The notes beneath the pieces were generated by a model. That model was not told the DNA's origin. It ran no database searches and saw nothing but the letters and a program-made list of their open reading frames with translations. DNA of 64,000 nucleotides, taken from assembly GCA_943369525.1 (NCBI GenBank), contig CALRNL020000005.1, forward strand, positions 127,584 to 191,583, in the 5' to 3' direction. Shown here in pieces: positions 42,945-51,450 of the stretch (within the stretch, counting starts at the first letter, position 1; each line of letters starts with the position of its first letter). Position numbers and translations under genes: made by a program. The stretch is from BAIKAL-G1 sp943369525. Lineage in GTDB: Bacteria; Cyanobacteriota; Cyanobacteriia; PCC-6307; Cyanobiaceae.

Positions 42945-42971
42945 GGGGGGAGAGCAATCTCCCCCCTTTTT
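42945..42971 (+). terminator. Rho-independent terminator/attenuator between urtA and urtB
   Basis: GGGGGGAGA pairs with TCTCCCCCC around a GCAA loop, then TTTTT follows. This is a textbook intrinsic terminator. It lies 61 bases past the urtA stop and 105 bases before urtB, so it may release much of the urtA message while some polymerases read on into urtBCDE. No promoter is obvious between it and urtB. Confidence 0.85.
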
Positions 42972-43075
42972 CAATTCAAGCCCACTTCAAAATCCAGTCA
43001 TCACTTTCCTACTCCCATTTGAGCGGGTTGGTGGGGCTGCACCCGTCCACCTTTGCCTGATCCCTGCAGGTCGCA

Positions 43076-44233
43076 ATGGATCTTCTTTACGAAACACTCT
43101 TCAATGGCCTGGCCATTGGCTCGGTTCTGGTGCTGGCAGCCCTGGGACTAGCCGTGGTTTTTGGTCTGATGGGTGTCATCAACATGGCCCATGGTGAGTT
43201 GATGATGCTCGGCGCTTACACCACCTTTGTGGTGCAGAACATCTTCAAGGCCGTGGTGCCTGAAGCCCTCTTCCCGATTTACATCCTGGTGGCCATTCCC
43301 CTGGCCTTTGTGGTGAGCGGCCTAGTGGGCTTGCTGCTGGAGAAAACGGTGATTCGCCGTCTCTATGGCCGGCCCCTGGAAACCCTGCTGGCCACCTGGG
43401 GGGTCAGCCTGATCCTGCAGCAATTCGTGCGCTCGGTGAGCAGTGCCTTCGCCCTCGGCCTGCTGGTGACCGTGGTGGGCGGCCTGCTCATCCCGCGGCT
43501 CACGCCCAAAGCCTGGTGGCAGCAGCGCTGGACCCCGATGCTGGGTTCCGGCAGCTGGATCGGTTCCGGCCTGGTCGGCATTGGGGTGGCCTCGGTGCTG
43601 GGCCAGCAACGCACGTTTGACCAACCCTGGTTTAGTGCCCGCAACATCGATGTCACCGCCCCCACCTGGCTGCGCGGCTCCATTGATGTGGGCGCGGTGA
43701 CGATGCCGACAGCCCGCCTATTCATCATTGCTCTCACGGCCCTGGCCCTCCTTGGGGTCACCTGGTTCCTGCAAAAGAGTGTCTGGGGCATCCGCATCCG
43801 GGCCGTTACCCAGAACCGCTCGATGAGCAACTGCCTGGGCATCCCAACCGACAAGGTGGATGCCCTCACCTTCCTGATCGGCTCCGGCCTGGCCGGGGTG
43901 GCCGGCGTCGCCGTCACCCTGCTCGGTTCGGTCGGCCCCAACCTGGGAGGCAACTACATCGTTGATTGCTTCATGGTGGTGGTGCTGGGCGGCGTGGGCA
44001 AATTGGCCGGCACGGTACTGGCCGCCCTGGGCATCGGCGTGCTCAGCTACCTGATCGGCTCCGGCTCCCTGTTATTGGTGTGGCCGGCCATGCCCGCTGG
44101 GCTGAATGAGCTGATCACCTTCTTTGCCACCACCTCGATGGCCAAGGTGTTGGTTTTCGCCCTGATTGTGGTGTTCCTGCAGGTCAGACCGGCCGGTCTG
44201 TTCCCGCAGAAGGGTCGCATGGTGGAGGCCTAA
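43076..44233 (+). CDS. urtB: Urea ABC transporter permease UrtB
   Basis: UrtB is one of two membrane subunits of the urea importer. The 385-residue protein has about eight to ten hydrophobic segments and the branched-chain-amino-acid permease-like stretches LAALGLAVVFGLMGVINMAHGE and the loop IRAVTQNRSMSNCLGIPTDKVDALTFLIGSGLAGVAG, the likely ATPase contact. The ATG at 43076 follows a purine-poor leader; no better start is visible. It is followed after three bases by urtC. Confidence 0.96.
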   Translation: MDLLYETLFNGLAIGSVLVLAALGLAVVFGLMGVINMAHGELMMLGAYTTFVVQNIFKAVVPEALFPIYILVAIPLAFVVSGLVGLLLEKTVIRRLYGRPLETLLATWGVSLILQQFVRSVSSAFALGLLVTVVGGLLIPRLTPKAWWQQRWTPMLGSGSWIGSGLVGIGVASVLGQQRTFDQPWFSARNIDVTAPTWLRGSIDVGAVTMPTARLFIIALTALALLGVTWFLQKSVWGIRIRAVTQNRSMSNCLGIPTDKVDALTFLIGSGLAGVAGVAVTLLGSVGPNLGGNYIVDCFMVVVLGGVGKLAGTVLAALGIGVLSYLIGSGSLLLVWPAMPAGLNELITFFATTSMAKVLVFALIVVFLQVRPAGLFPQKGRMVEA

Positions 44234-44236
44234 TCG

Positions 44237-45409
44237 ATGGCGGATTTTCCCTCCTCCCTGGTCTCCTCCCGCACCCTGCGCCGCAGCCTGCCCTGGCTGG
44301 TGATCGTGGTGGCCGCCCTCGTGCTTCCGATGGTGTTGCCCCCCTTCCGGCTGAACCTGCTGGGCCGGTTCCTGTCCTTGGGCATCGTGGCCCTCGGCAT
44401 TGATCTGATCTGGGGTTACACGGGCATGCTCAGCCTGGGCCAGGGCATCTTTTTTGCCCTGGGCGGCTATGCCCTTGGCATGTATCTGCAGCTCGACAAC
44501 CTGGAGCCTGGCCAATTGCCGGAGTTCTTTGGCCTCTATGGGGTCAAGAGCCTGCCGGCCTTCTGGCAACCGTTCAACTCACCGGTCTTCACCTTTTTCG
44601 CCATCTGGGTCATCCCAGCCCTGGTGGCAGGCCTACTCGGCTACCTGGTGTTCCGCAACCGCATCAAGGGGGTCTACTTCTCGATCCTCACCCAGGCGGC
44701 CCTGCTGGTGTTTTTCAACTTCTTCAATGGCCAGCAGAAGTTGATTAACGGCACCAACGGCCTCAAAACCGACACGGCCCAGATCTTCGGAGCCCTGGTC
44801 GGCAGTGATGGGATGCAGCGCAACCTGTTCTGGCTCACGGTGGTGCTGGTGATCGGCGCCTGGTTCCTCTGCCGCTGGCTAACCAAAGGTCGTTTCGGCG
44901 ATGCCCTGGTGGCCATCCGCGACGATGAACCGCGCCTGCGTTTCACCGGCTACAACCCGACCGCCTACAAGACGGTGGTGTTTGCCGTGGCGGGCGGCCT
45001 GGCCGGCATCAGCGGCGCCCTCTATACGGTGCAATCGGGCATTGTCTCGCCCCAGTTCATGGCGGTGCCCTTCTCCATTGAGATGGTCATCTGGGTCGCC
45101 GTCGGTGGCCGAGGCACCTTGATCGGGGCGATTCTGGGGGCCCTGCTGATCAATTTTGCCAAGAGCCTGATCAGCGAACAGCTGCCGGAAACCTGGTTGT
45201 TCATCCAGGGGGGCCTGTTCCTGCTGGTGGTGACCGCCCTACCCGATGGCCTGGTGGGCTGGTGGCGCCAAGGGGGCCCGGGCCGCCTAATTGCCATGGT
45301 GGGCCTGCCGCAGCGCTCGCTCACCTATCCGGCCCTGGATCTCGACCCCGAGGTTCAGGCTGAGCAGAGCCAGTTCGATGCCAAAGGTTCCGAAGGAGGT
45401 CAGCCATGA
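44237..45409 (+). CDS. urtC: Urea ABC transporter permease UrtC
   Basis: UrtC is the second membrane subunit and probably pairs with UrtB. The 390-residue product has about ten hydrophobic segments, the GYTGMLSLGQGIFFALGGYALGM stretch characteristic of LivM/UrtC proteins, and the ATPase contact loop ALVAIRDDEPRLRFTGYNPTAYK. The C-terminal tail after residue 355 is polar. It starts three bases after urtB and overlaps urtD by four bases. Confidence 0.96.
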   Translation: MADFPSSLVSSRTLRRSLPWLVIVVAALVLPMVLPPFRLNLLGRFLSLGIVALGIDLIWGYTGMLSLGQGIFFALGGYALGMYLQLDNLEPGQLPEFFGLYGVKSLPAFWQPFNSPVFTFFAIWVIPALVAGLLGYLVFRNRIKGVYFSILTQAALLVFFNFFNGQQKLINGTNGLKTDTAQIFGALVGSDGMQRNLFWLTVVLVIGAWFLCRWLTKGRFGDALVAIRDDEPRLRFTGYNPTAYKTVVFAVAGGLAGISGALYTVQSGIVSPQFMAVPFSIEMVIWVAVGGRGTLIGAILGALLINFAKSLISEQLPETWLFIQGGLFLLVVTALPDGLVGWWRQGGPGRLIAMVGLPQRSLTYPALDLDPEVQAEQSQFDAKGSEGGQP

Positions 45410-46155
45410 ATCTGCTCGAACTGCAGGGCGTGAGCGTCAGTTTTGATGGCTTTCTCGCCCTCAACGACCTCAATCTCCAACTCGCCCCAGGCGAATTGCG
45501 GGCCGTGATCGGCCCCAACGGCGCCGGCAAGACCACCTTCCTCGATGTGATCACCGGCAAGGTGAAACCCACCAAAGGGGATGTGTTTTTCCGGGGCAAG
45601 TCGTTGGTGGGCCAGAGCGAACACCGCATCTCGCGCTTGGGAATCGGCCGCAAATTCCAGACCCCCCGGGTGTATCAAAACCTCTCGCCCCGGCGCAACC
45701 TGGAGCTGGCGGTTCGGGGTCCCCATGGACCGTTTGACCTGCTATTCAGTCCCCTCAGCAGCGAGCAACGGGACCGGGTTCAGCACCTGCTCGGGGTTGT
45801 CGGGCTGGAATCCCATGCCAACCAACAGGCTGGTGGCCTCTCCCACGGCCAGAAGCAGTGGCTGGAAATCGCCATGTTGGTGGCCCAGGATCCCGAATTG
45901 CTGCTGGTGGATGAACCGGTGGCCGGCCTCACCGATAAGGAAACCGAGCGCACCGGCGAGTTGCTGCGCCAACTCGCCGGCGACCACACCGTGCTGGTGA
46001 TTGAGCACGACATGGACTTCATCCGGGATCTGCAGGCGCCCGTCACGGTGCTGCATGAGGGCCACGTGCTCTGTGAGGGCTCGATGGAGCAAGTGCAAAA
46101 CGACCCACGGGTGATTGAGGTGTATCTCGGCAGCGAAACCCAGGAGGCCCCATGA
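45406..46155 (+). CDS. urtD: Urea ABC transporter ATP-binding protein UrtD
   Basis: UrtD is one of two ATPase subunits of the urea importer. The 249-residue protein has Walker A GPNGAGKTT near residue 37, the LivG-like SEHRISRLGIGRKFQTPRVYQNLS loop, the signature region SHGQKQWLEIAMLV, Walker B LLLVDEPVAGL and switch His in IEHDMDFI. It overlaps urtC upstream and urtE downstream as ATGA, so the operon is tightly coupled. Confidence 0.96.
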   Translation: MNLLELQGVSVSFDGFLALNDLNLQLAPGELRAVIGPNGAGKTTFLDVITGKVKPTKGDVFFRGKSLVGQSEHRISRLGIGRKFQTPRVYQNLSPRRNLELAVRGPHGPFDLLFSPLSSEQRDRVQHLLGVVGLESHANQQAGGLSHGQKQWLEIAMLVAQDPELLLVDEPVAGLTDKETERTGELLRQLAGDHTVLVIEHDMDFIRDLQAPVTVLHEGHVLCEGSMEQVQNDPRVIEVYLGSETQEAP

Positions 46156-46922
46156 CCAGTTCCAACCTGGTACAGACCAACAACCAGGCGGGCGGACCCG
46201 GCTCCGCCCCAGGCTCCAACCTGCTGCAATTGCGCGGGCTGAATGTCTTTTACGGCGAGAGCCACATCCTGCGCGATGTGGATCTGAGCGTGGCCCCCGG
46301 CCAGATGGTCTGCCTGATCGGCCGCAATGGTGTCGGTAAAACCACCCTGCTCAAAACCGTGATCGGCCTCCTGCGCCAACGCAGCGGCTCGGTGCTACTG
46401 GACGACCGGGAGCTCTCGCCCCTGGCCCCCCACCAACGGGCCCGCAGCGGCATCGGCTATGTGCCCCAGGGCCGGGAAATCATTCCCCAGCTCACGGTGC
46501 GCGAAAACCTGCTGCTCGGTCTCGAAGCCCTGCCCGGTGGCCTGGGCAAGACCCGCCACATCGATCCGGTGGTGTTCGACCTCTTCCCGATCCTGGAGAA
46601 GTTTCTTAACCGCCGCGGTGGCGACCTCTCGGGCGGCCAGCAGCAACAACTGGCGATCGCCCGGGCCCTGCTCGGTAAGCCCAGGCTGTTGCTGCTCGAT
46701 GAACCCACCGAAGGCATCCAGCCCTCGGTGGTGTTGGACATCGAGCGGGCCGTGCGCCGCATTATCGAAACCACCGGCATCAGCGTGTTGCTCGTGGAAC
46801 AACACCTCCACTTCGTGCGCCAGGCCGACTGGTACTACGCGATGCAAAAGGGGGGCGTGGTGGCCAGCGGCCCCACCGGTGAGCTCAGCAAGGAGGTTGT
46901 GGATCGCTTCTTGAGTGTTTAA
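46152..46922 (+). CDS. urtE: Urea ABC transporter ATP-binding protein UrtE
   Basis: UrtE is the second ATPase subunit (LivF-like). The 256-residue protein has Walker A GRNGVGKTT near residue 57, the Q-loop GYVPQGREIIPQLTVREN, signature LSGGQQQQLAIARALL, Walker B LLLLDEPTEGIQPS and switch His in VEQHLHFV. The N-terminal 20 residues are a Gly/Ser/Pro-rich tail, unusual but not disruptive. It ends the urt operon, and a hairpin follows. Confidence 0.96.
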   Translation: MTSSNLVQTNNQAGGPGSAPGSNLLQLRGLNVFYGESHILRDVDLSVAPGQMVCLIGRNGVGKTTLLKTVIGLLRQRSGSVLLDDRELSPLAPHQRARSGIGYVPQGREIIPQLTVRENLLLGLEALPGGLGKTRHIDPVVFDLFPILEKFLNRRGGDLSGGQQQQLAIARALLGKPRLLLLDEPTEGIQPSVVLDIERAVRRIIETTGISVLLVEQHLHFVRQADWYYAMQKGGVVASGPTGELSKEVVDRFLSV

Positions 46923-46934
46923 GCAGCGCTGACA

Positions 46935-46968
46935 TCCAAGCTGGCCCAGGCTGCTGGGCTGGCTTGGA
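46935..46968 (+). terminator. Hairpin downstream of urtE
   Basis: TCCAAGC and GCTTGGA form the outer stem, then a two-base mismatch, then GCCCA/TGGGC, with a 6-base loop. It begins 13 bases past the urtE stop. There is no T-run, only an AT-rich stretch further on, but its position between convergent genes suits a terminator. Confidence 0.45.
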
Positions 46969-46995
46969 CCCGCCATAAATTAAACATGGAAAGCA

Positions 46996-47526
46996 TTAGG
47001 ATTTTTTGGCAATCTTGCGATCATCAAAATCTCCATGCCGACAAAGATTTTGATGCAAACGCCCAAGCCAGGCACCTGGATCTTTGCCCATTTTCAACTC
47101 CTTCCGTCCGTCAAAATAAAATAGAACCTGCCAGCTCGTGTCTCCCTTGCGCCCTTCCGCAGAGGCTGCGTTACGAACCGAAGTGCCGTAGAGGTTGTCG
47201 TACTTGGGCCACTTCGGCTCATCGGGGATGCTGCAAATCGCGTTGACCTCAAGCAGTTGCTCCGGCTGGCCGCCGCCGCTGATCTTCACAACGCCATCAA
47301 ATAGGCCATTGGGTTCTCCGCCGCGGAAGGGCTCAACCAGCACCACCCGCTGCTCGCCCACTTGAACCAGCAGATCGCCGGGCTTGGCGCTGGATTGGGG
47401 CTGCTCCCTCGTGATGAGGCCACAGCCAGGGAGGGCCATCAGGCCAACCAGGCCAAGGCAGCGCCCCAGCCCAAAGGAAGGACGCCGGAGGGATCGTTGC
47501 CCGCTGCTTTGGCTCGCCATCCCCAT
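46996..47526 (-). CDS. Hypothetical lipoprotein
   Basis: The 176-residue protein has an Arg-rich N-terminus, a hydrophobic segment and a lipobox (LMALPGC) followed by a polar mature region, so it is likely a membrane-anchored lipoprotein. The mature part has GDLLVQVGEQRVVLVEPFRGGEPN and many Lys/Asp residues near the end, and no domain that I recognise. An ATG at 47547 or 47520 could also be used. It converges with urtE and lies about 85 bases upstream of the pabC stop region on the same strand. Confidence 0.7.
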   Translation of the reverse strand: MGMASQSSGQRSLRRPSFGLGRCLGLVGLMALPGCGLITREQPQSSAKPGDLLVQVGEQRVVLVEPFRGGEPNGLFDGVVKISGGGQPEQLLEVNAICSIPDEPKWPKYDNLYGTSVRNAASAEGRKGDTSWQVLFYFDGRKELKMGKDPGAWLGRLHQNLCRHGDFDDRKIAKKS

Positions 47527-47611
47527 CCCTGCCGCGTGAAATCCCAACCTATCGAGCGGGGGTCAACGCCGACGCCGACTTGGACCCCGGCGGCCGGGCT
47601 GGTGGGGCCCA

Positions 47612-48646
47612 TTACTCGCCCAGCAGGTTGCGCCAAAACGATTCCGCCAGGGAGCTGGCCCAGCCAGGGTCGCCCTGGGCCTGGCCGGCTGGCCCCAGGG
47701 CCTGGCCATTGACGGCCCGAATCGGCCGGCAGCCCAGGCTGTTGAGTAGCAGGGCCGCACTGACGGAGGCATTGGTTGAATCGTTGGTTGCTTCGCTGAT
47801 TGGCTGGAGCAGGAGCCCTGGATCGAGCGTTGCTTCCCGCGCCAGGCCGAGCTCCAGGGCCCGGCCCCGCATCACCCCCGGCAGGCAGCCACTGGCCAAG
47901 GGCGGTGTCAGCCAGGTGCCGTCGATCAATAGCAAGAGGTTGGCCGTGGCACCACAGCAGAGCTCTCCACCTGTGCCCAGCAGCAGGGCCTCCTCGGCTC
48001 CGGCCCTGCGGGCCTCGCGCCGGGCCTGGATCGCCTGGCCATAGGCAAAGGTTTTGCACTGGCTCAACAGGCTGGCCCCCTGGCGCCGTTCCAGCTCGCT
48101 GATCCACACCGTCACCGGCCTGAAGCTGGGCTGCAGCGGCGTGAACTGCAACCAGAAGCGGTGCCCTAGGGGCGGCTCGCCCCCGGCGGGCAAATCGATC
48201 CCCCGGCCCGGGGCCGACCCCCGGCTCCAGTTCAGGCGCAGGGCACCGCTAGCCGTTCGCGAGCGCTCCAAGGCCGCCGCGATCAGGGGCTCGAGCCCTT
48301 GCCGGGCGGGGGGCGGCTCCATGCCCAGGAGGGCGGCAGACCGCTGCCAGCGCTCGAGATGGGCGTCCAGCAGCCGGGCTTGCCCCTGGTCCACCAGCAC
48401 CGTTTCAAACAGGCCATCGGCCAGGGTCAGGCCGCGATCATCGAGGGGCAGGCTCAACTGGTCGGGCCGGCCCCACTGGCCACGCTCCGCCGGCTGGCTG
48501 GGATCACCGATCCAGGCGATCGGCTGGCCATGGGCCCGGCCCGGCTCTGGCGACGGGGCCCAGGCGGACCGGGAACCCGGGTCGCTTGGGGCGGGTGCCC
48601 CTGCTGGCAAGGCAGGGACCCCGGTCATGGCAGGGCCCCAGCTCAT
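47612..48646 (-). CDS. pabC: Aminodeoxychorismate lyase-like class IV aminotransferase PabC
   Basis: PabC splits aminodeoxychorismate into p-aminobenzoate and pyruvate for folate, using pyridoxal phosphate. The 344-residue product is class IV aminotransferase-like: RGLTLADGLFETVLV near residue 71, LLSQCKTFAYGQAIQARREARRAGAEEALLL (the K is the likely cofactor lysine) and ASGCLPGVMRGRALEL. The first 60 residues are Pro/Gly-rich and probably an expanded tail. The start overlaps the pabB stop as ATGA, which supports pairing with PabB. An alternative role as a D-amino acid or branched-chain aminotransferase is less likely given the neighbour. Confidence 0.85.
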   Translation of the reverse strand: MSWGPAMTGVPALPAGAPAPSDPGSRSAWAPSPEPGRAHGQPIAWIGDPSQPAERGQWGRPDQLSLPLDDRGLTLADGLFETVLVDQGQARLLDAHLERWQRSAALLGMEPPPARQGLEPLIAAALERSRTASGALRLNWSRGSAPGRGIDLPAGGEPPLGHRFWLQFTPLQPSFRPVTVWISELERRQGASLLSQCKTFAYGQAIQARREARRAGAEEALLLGTGGELCCGATANLLLLIDGTWLTPPLASGCLPGVMRGRALELGLAREATLDPGLLLQPISEATNDSTNASVSAALLLNSLGCRPIRAVNGQALGPAGQAQGDPGWASSLAESFWRNLLGE

Positions 48647-49947
48647 GCCAGGGCCTCGAGCAACGGCTGCAGTTTCCAGCCCAGTTCCTCCGCTTCTCCA
48701 GCCGGATCGGAGTCGGCCACGATGCCGCAGCCGGCGTGGACCCGCAGCCGCTGGCCCTTCACCATGACGCTGCGGATCAGGATGTTGCTATCGAAGCTGC
48801 CATCGGCGCCGAGGCGGAACAGGGAACCGCAGTAGGGGCCCCGCGGCACCGGCTCGAGCTCACTCAAGCGTTGGCAGGCGCGCACCTTGGGGGCACCCGT
48901 GATCGAGCCCCCCGGCCAGCTGGCCCTTAGCAGGTCCACCGGCCCCAACCCGGGCCGCAACTGGCCGCGCACCACCGAGGTGAGGTGGTGCACCTGGCGG
49001 TAACTCTCCAGCCCCACGAGTTGGTCGACCCGGATCGAGCCCGGCTGGCAGACCCGGCCCAGGTCGTTGCGCATCAGGTCGACGATCATCACGTTCTCGG
49101 CCCGGTCCTTGGGGTTGGTGACCAGGTCGGCGGCGGCATCGGCATCGACTACGGGATCGGGGCTGCGGGGGCGGGTGCCCTTGATCGGCCGGGTTTCCAC
49201 GGCGCCACTGGCCGAAACCTGCAAAAACCGCTCCGGCGAGGCCGACAGCACAGCCTCCAGGCTGGCGCCATCGCCAACGCTGGCGGCACTAGGGCCGCCA
49301 ATCGCCAGGCCGGAGAAGGGGGCCGGGCAGTGGCGGCGCAACTGGCCGTAGAGGGCCAGGGGATCGGCGGGGGTCGCCAGAGCCTGCTCACAACAGGCGC
49401 TGAGGTTGGCCTGGAACAGATCGCCCCGGGCGATCAACGCGCGCACCTGGCCCACCTGGTCGGCGAAGCGGGCGGCGCTGGTGTGCCAGTGCCAGGCCGC
49501 CAGGGGGATGGCGGCGGGTTCGGGGGGCGCCTGGTGGGGCAGGGCCTCGATCACGGCGGCCAGCTCGTTGAACAGGGCGCTGTCGCTGCCCTCCAGCCAC
49601 AGCCGTTGCTGCTGTTGATCGAGCCGCAGCACCGGGTCATGGCGGGCCGCCCAGAGCACGGCCATGTCGCTCGGGCGCCAGTGGTCGCCCGGTTCCACCC
49701 AGGCGCCGGCCCCGTAGGCCAACCAGCCCATCCAGTGGCCACCGCCGGCCACCATCGCCGCCAGGGCGCCAAAGGGGTCCTGGTCGCGGCAGACCACCAG
49801 CTCCTGGGGAGCCACCCCCAACACACTCCAGCGGCCCAGGTCCGTGCCGTCCCCATCCAGCCACACCAACCCCTCCCGGCCGAAGCTTTCGGCCAGGCCC
49901 CAGGCCAGGGACCAGGGATCGCGCCAGGGCAGCTCCAGGCGCCTCAT
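48643..49947 (-). CDS. pabB: Aminodeoxychorismate synthase component I PabB
   Basis: PabB converts chorismate and ammonia to aminodeoxychorismate, the p-aminobenzoate precursor of folate. The 434-residue protein has the chorismate-binding domain with ETRPIKGTRPR, whose lysine distinguishes PabB from TrpE (Ala there), AENVMIVDLMRNDLGRVC, and SITGAPKVRACQ near the end, then YCGSLFRLG. It lies between queC and pabC, overlapping each by four bases. The amidotransferase partner is not in this window. Confidence 0.92.
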   Translation of the reverse strand: MRRLELPWRDPWSLAWGLAESFGREGLVWLDGDGTDLGRWSVLGVAPQELVVCRDQDPFGALAAMVAGGGHWMGWLAYGAGAWVEPGDHWRPSDMAVLWAARHDPVLRLDQQQQRLWLEGSDSALFNELAAVIEALPHQAPPEPAAIPLAAWHWHTSAARFADQVGQVRALIARGDLFQANLSACCEQALATPADPLALYGQLRRHCPAPFSGLAIGGPSAASVGDGASLEAVLSASPERFLQVSASGAVETRPIKGTRPRSPDPVVDADAAADLVTNPKDRAENVMIVDLMRNDLGRVCQPGSIRVDQLVGLESYRQVHHLTSVVRGQLRPGLGPVDLLRASWPGGSITGAPKVRACQRLSELEPVPRGPYCGSLFRLGADGSFDSNILIRSVMVKGQRLRVHAGCGIVADSDPAGEAEELGWKLQPLLEALA

Positions 49948-50645
49948 TGGCTCTGGTAGCGACCCTGGCGGCCCAGGGGGGTGGCCAGCTCCGGATGGCC
50001 CGCCTCGATCAGGGCGGCATCGCGGATGCGGCAGCTGTCGCAGCGGCCGCAGGGTTCGCTGCCGCCGCTATAGCAACTCCAGGTTTGGGCGATCGGCACC
50101 CCCAGCCGCAGGGCCTCGGCCACGATGCGCGTCTTCTGCCACTCCACCAGGGGGGCCCAGAGCTGGGCGCCGTGGCCTTCCCGGCCGGCCTTGCTGGCCA
50201 GATCGGCCAAGGTTTGGAAGGCCTGCAGATAATCGGGCCGGCAATCGGGGTAGCCGGAGTAATCCACCGCATTCACCCCCAGGACCAGCCGCTCGGCGCC
50301 CCGGGCCTCGGCCAGGCTCAGGCCCAGGGCGATGAACACGGTGTTGCGGCCCGGCACGTAGGTGGAAGGAATCACCCCGGCCTCCACCCCGGCGCTCGGC
50401 AGGGCGATGGCCGCATCGGTGAGCGAAGAGCCGCCCCAGGCCGCCAGGTTGACGGCAATCGTGTGGTGTTCGGCCAGACCCAGCTGCCCAGCCAGCCGGT
50501 CCGCCGCCACCAGTTCGCGGCGATGGCGCTGGCCGTAGTCGAAGGAGAGGCCGATGACCCGATGGCCCGCCTCCACCGCCAGGGCCGCCGCCGTGGCCGA
50601 ATCAAGCCCGCCGGAGAGCAGGGCGATGGTGGTGGGGGTGCTCAA
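49944..50645 (-). CDS. queC: 7-cyano-7-deazaguanine synthase QueC
   Basis: QueC uses ATP and ammonia to make 7-cyano-7-deazaguanine, a queuosine precursor. The 233-residue product has the PP-loop IALLSGGLDSATA near the start and the zinc cysteines CYSGGSEPCGRCDSC near residues 190-204. There is no ATG at a sensible position; I chose the TTG at 50645, directly before the STPTTIALLSGG start, because it gives the normal family length. That TTG overlaps the stop of a possible small ORF. The stop overlaps the pabB start as ATGA. Confidence 0.92.
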   Translation of the reverse strand: MSTPTTIALLSGGLDSATAAALAVEAGHRVIGLSFDYGQRHRRELVAADRLAGQLGLAEHHTIAVNLAAWGGSSLTDAAIALPSAGVEAGVIPSTYVPGRNTVFIALGLSLAEARGAERLVLGVNAVDYSGYPDCRPDYLQAFQTLADLASKAGREGHGAQLWAPLVEWQKTRIVAEALRLGVPIAQTWSCYSGGSEPCGRCDSCRIRDAALIEAGHPELATPLGRQGRYQSQ

Positions 50646-50797
50646 GGACAGGGGGCGAAAGGGAAGCCGGAGCCAGGACAGGCCAGCCCCATGATGGCGC
50701 CGCCAAGCGCCCCAACCAGGGCCCCATCGAGCGCTTGCACCGGCTTGGGCGCGGCGGCGAGGCCGCCCCCAAGCCCACTCAGCGCACGCCCAGCCAT
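50642..50797 (-). CDS. Possible small glycine-rich membrane protein between queE and queC
   Basis: A 51-residue frame (from an ATG at 50797) overlaps the queE 3' end and ends in a TGA that overlaps the TTG start of queC. Its sequence has ALVGALGGAIMGLACPG, a short glycine-zipper-like hydrophobic stretch that could insert in a membrane. The gap between queE and queC is otherwise empty. It may be a coupling ORF or a real small protein; I have no family for it. Confidence 0.35.
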   Translation of the reverse strand: MAGRALSGLGGGLAAAPKPVQALDGALVGALGGAIMGLACPGSGFPFAPCP

Positions 50798-51447
50798 TTG
50801 TGGGTCTGCAGGCTGAGCCGCCATTCGGGCCGGGCCTGCACAAAGGCAACCGCAAGCTGCTGGCCCTCGGGGCAATCCCAGCCGGGTTGCAGCAGCAACA
50901 GGGGGCCTGGGGATTGGCCCGCCAGCCCGGCGGTGGGGTGCGTCTGCGGCCGGGCGCTGGCGGCGGCCGCCATGGCCAGGGCGAAGTCCAAATCGGCAGG
51001 GCTGTGCACCACCACCTTGAGCTCATCGCAGCGGGCCAACAGCTCTGGTGTGGGCGGCCGGTGGGGCTTGGGGGAGAGGGTGATCCAATCGAAGCGACCG
51101 CTCAGGGCGTTAACGCCGCTGGTTTCCAGGTGCAGGGGCAGGCCGGCGCCGGCCAGGGCGGCGCAGAGGGGCTCCAGGTCGTGTTCGAGGGGTTCGCCGC
51201 CGGTGATCACCACGAAGCCGGCTCCGGCGGCGGCGGCGGCCCGGACGTCATCCCCTAACTCGGCAAGCGGGCGCTTGGGATGGCTGAGCAAGGGCCAGGA
51301 GTGTTTGGTGTCACACCAGGGGCAGCCCACCGCGCAGCCCGCCAGGCGGATGAAGAAGGCACTGCGGCCAGCGTGGCAACCCTCCCCCTGCAGGGAGTGG
51401 AAGGTTTCCACCACCGGCAGGCTGGCGCCGCTTGGGGCGATCGCCAC
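50779..51447 (-). CDS. queE: 7-carboxy-7-deazaguanine synthase QueE (radical SAM)
   Basis: QueE makes 7-carboxy-7-deazaguanine from 6-carboxytetrahydropterin. The 222-residue protein has the substrate-binding LQGEGCHAGRSAFFIRLAGCAVGCPWCDTKH near the start, with the cluster cysteines in C-x3-C-x2-C order, and VVITGGEPLEHDLEPL. It lies three bases after pyrG on the same strand, with the possible small ORF and queC following. The family call is firm. Confidence 0.95.
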   Translation of the reverse strand: MAIAPSGASLPVVETFHSLQGEGCHAGRSAFFIRLAGCAVGCPWCDTKHSWPLLSHPKRPLAELGDDVRAAAAAGAGFVVITGGEPLEHDLEPLCAALAGAGLPLHLETSGVNALSGRFDWITLSPKPHRPPTPELLARCDELKVVVHSPADLDFALAMAAAASARPQTHPTAGLAGQSPGPLLLLQPGWDCPEGQQLAVAFVQARPEWRLSLQTHKWLGVR

Positions 51448-51450
51448 GGC

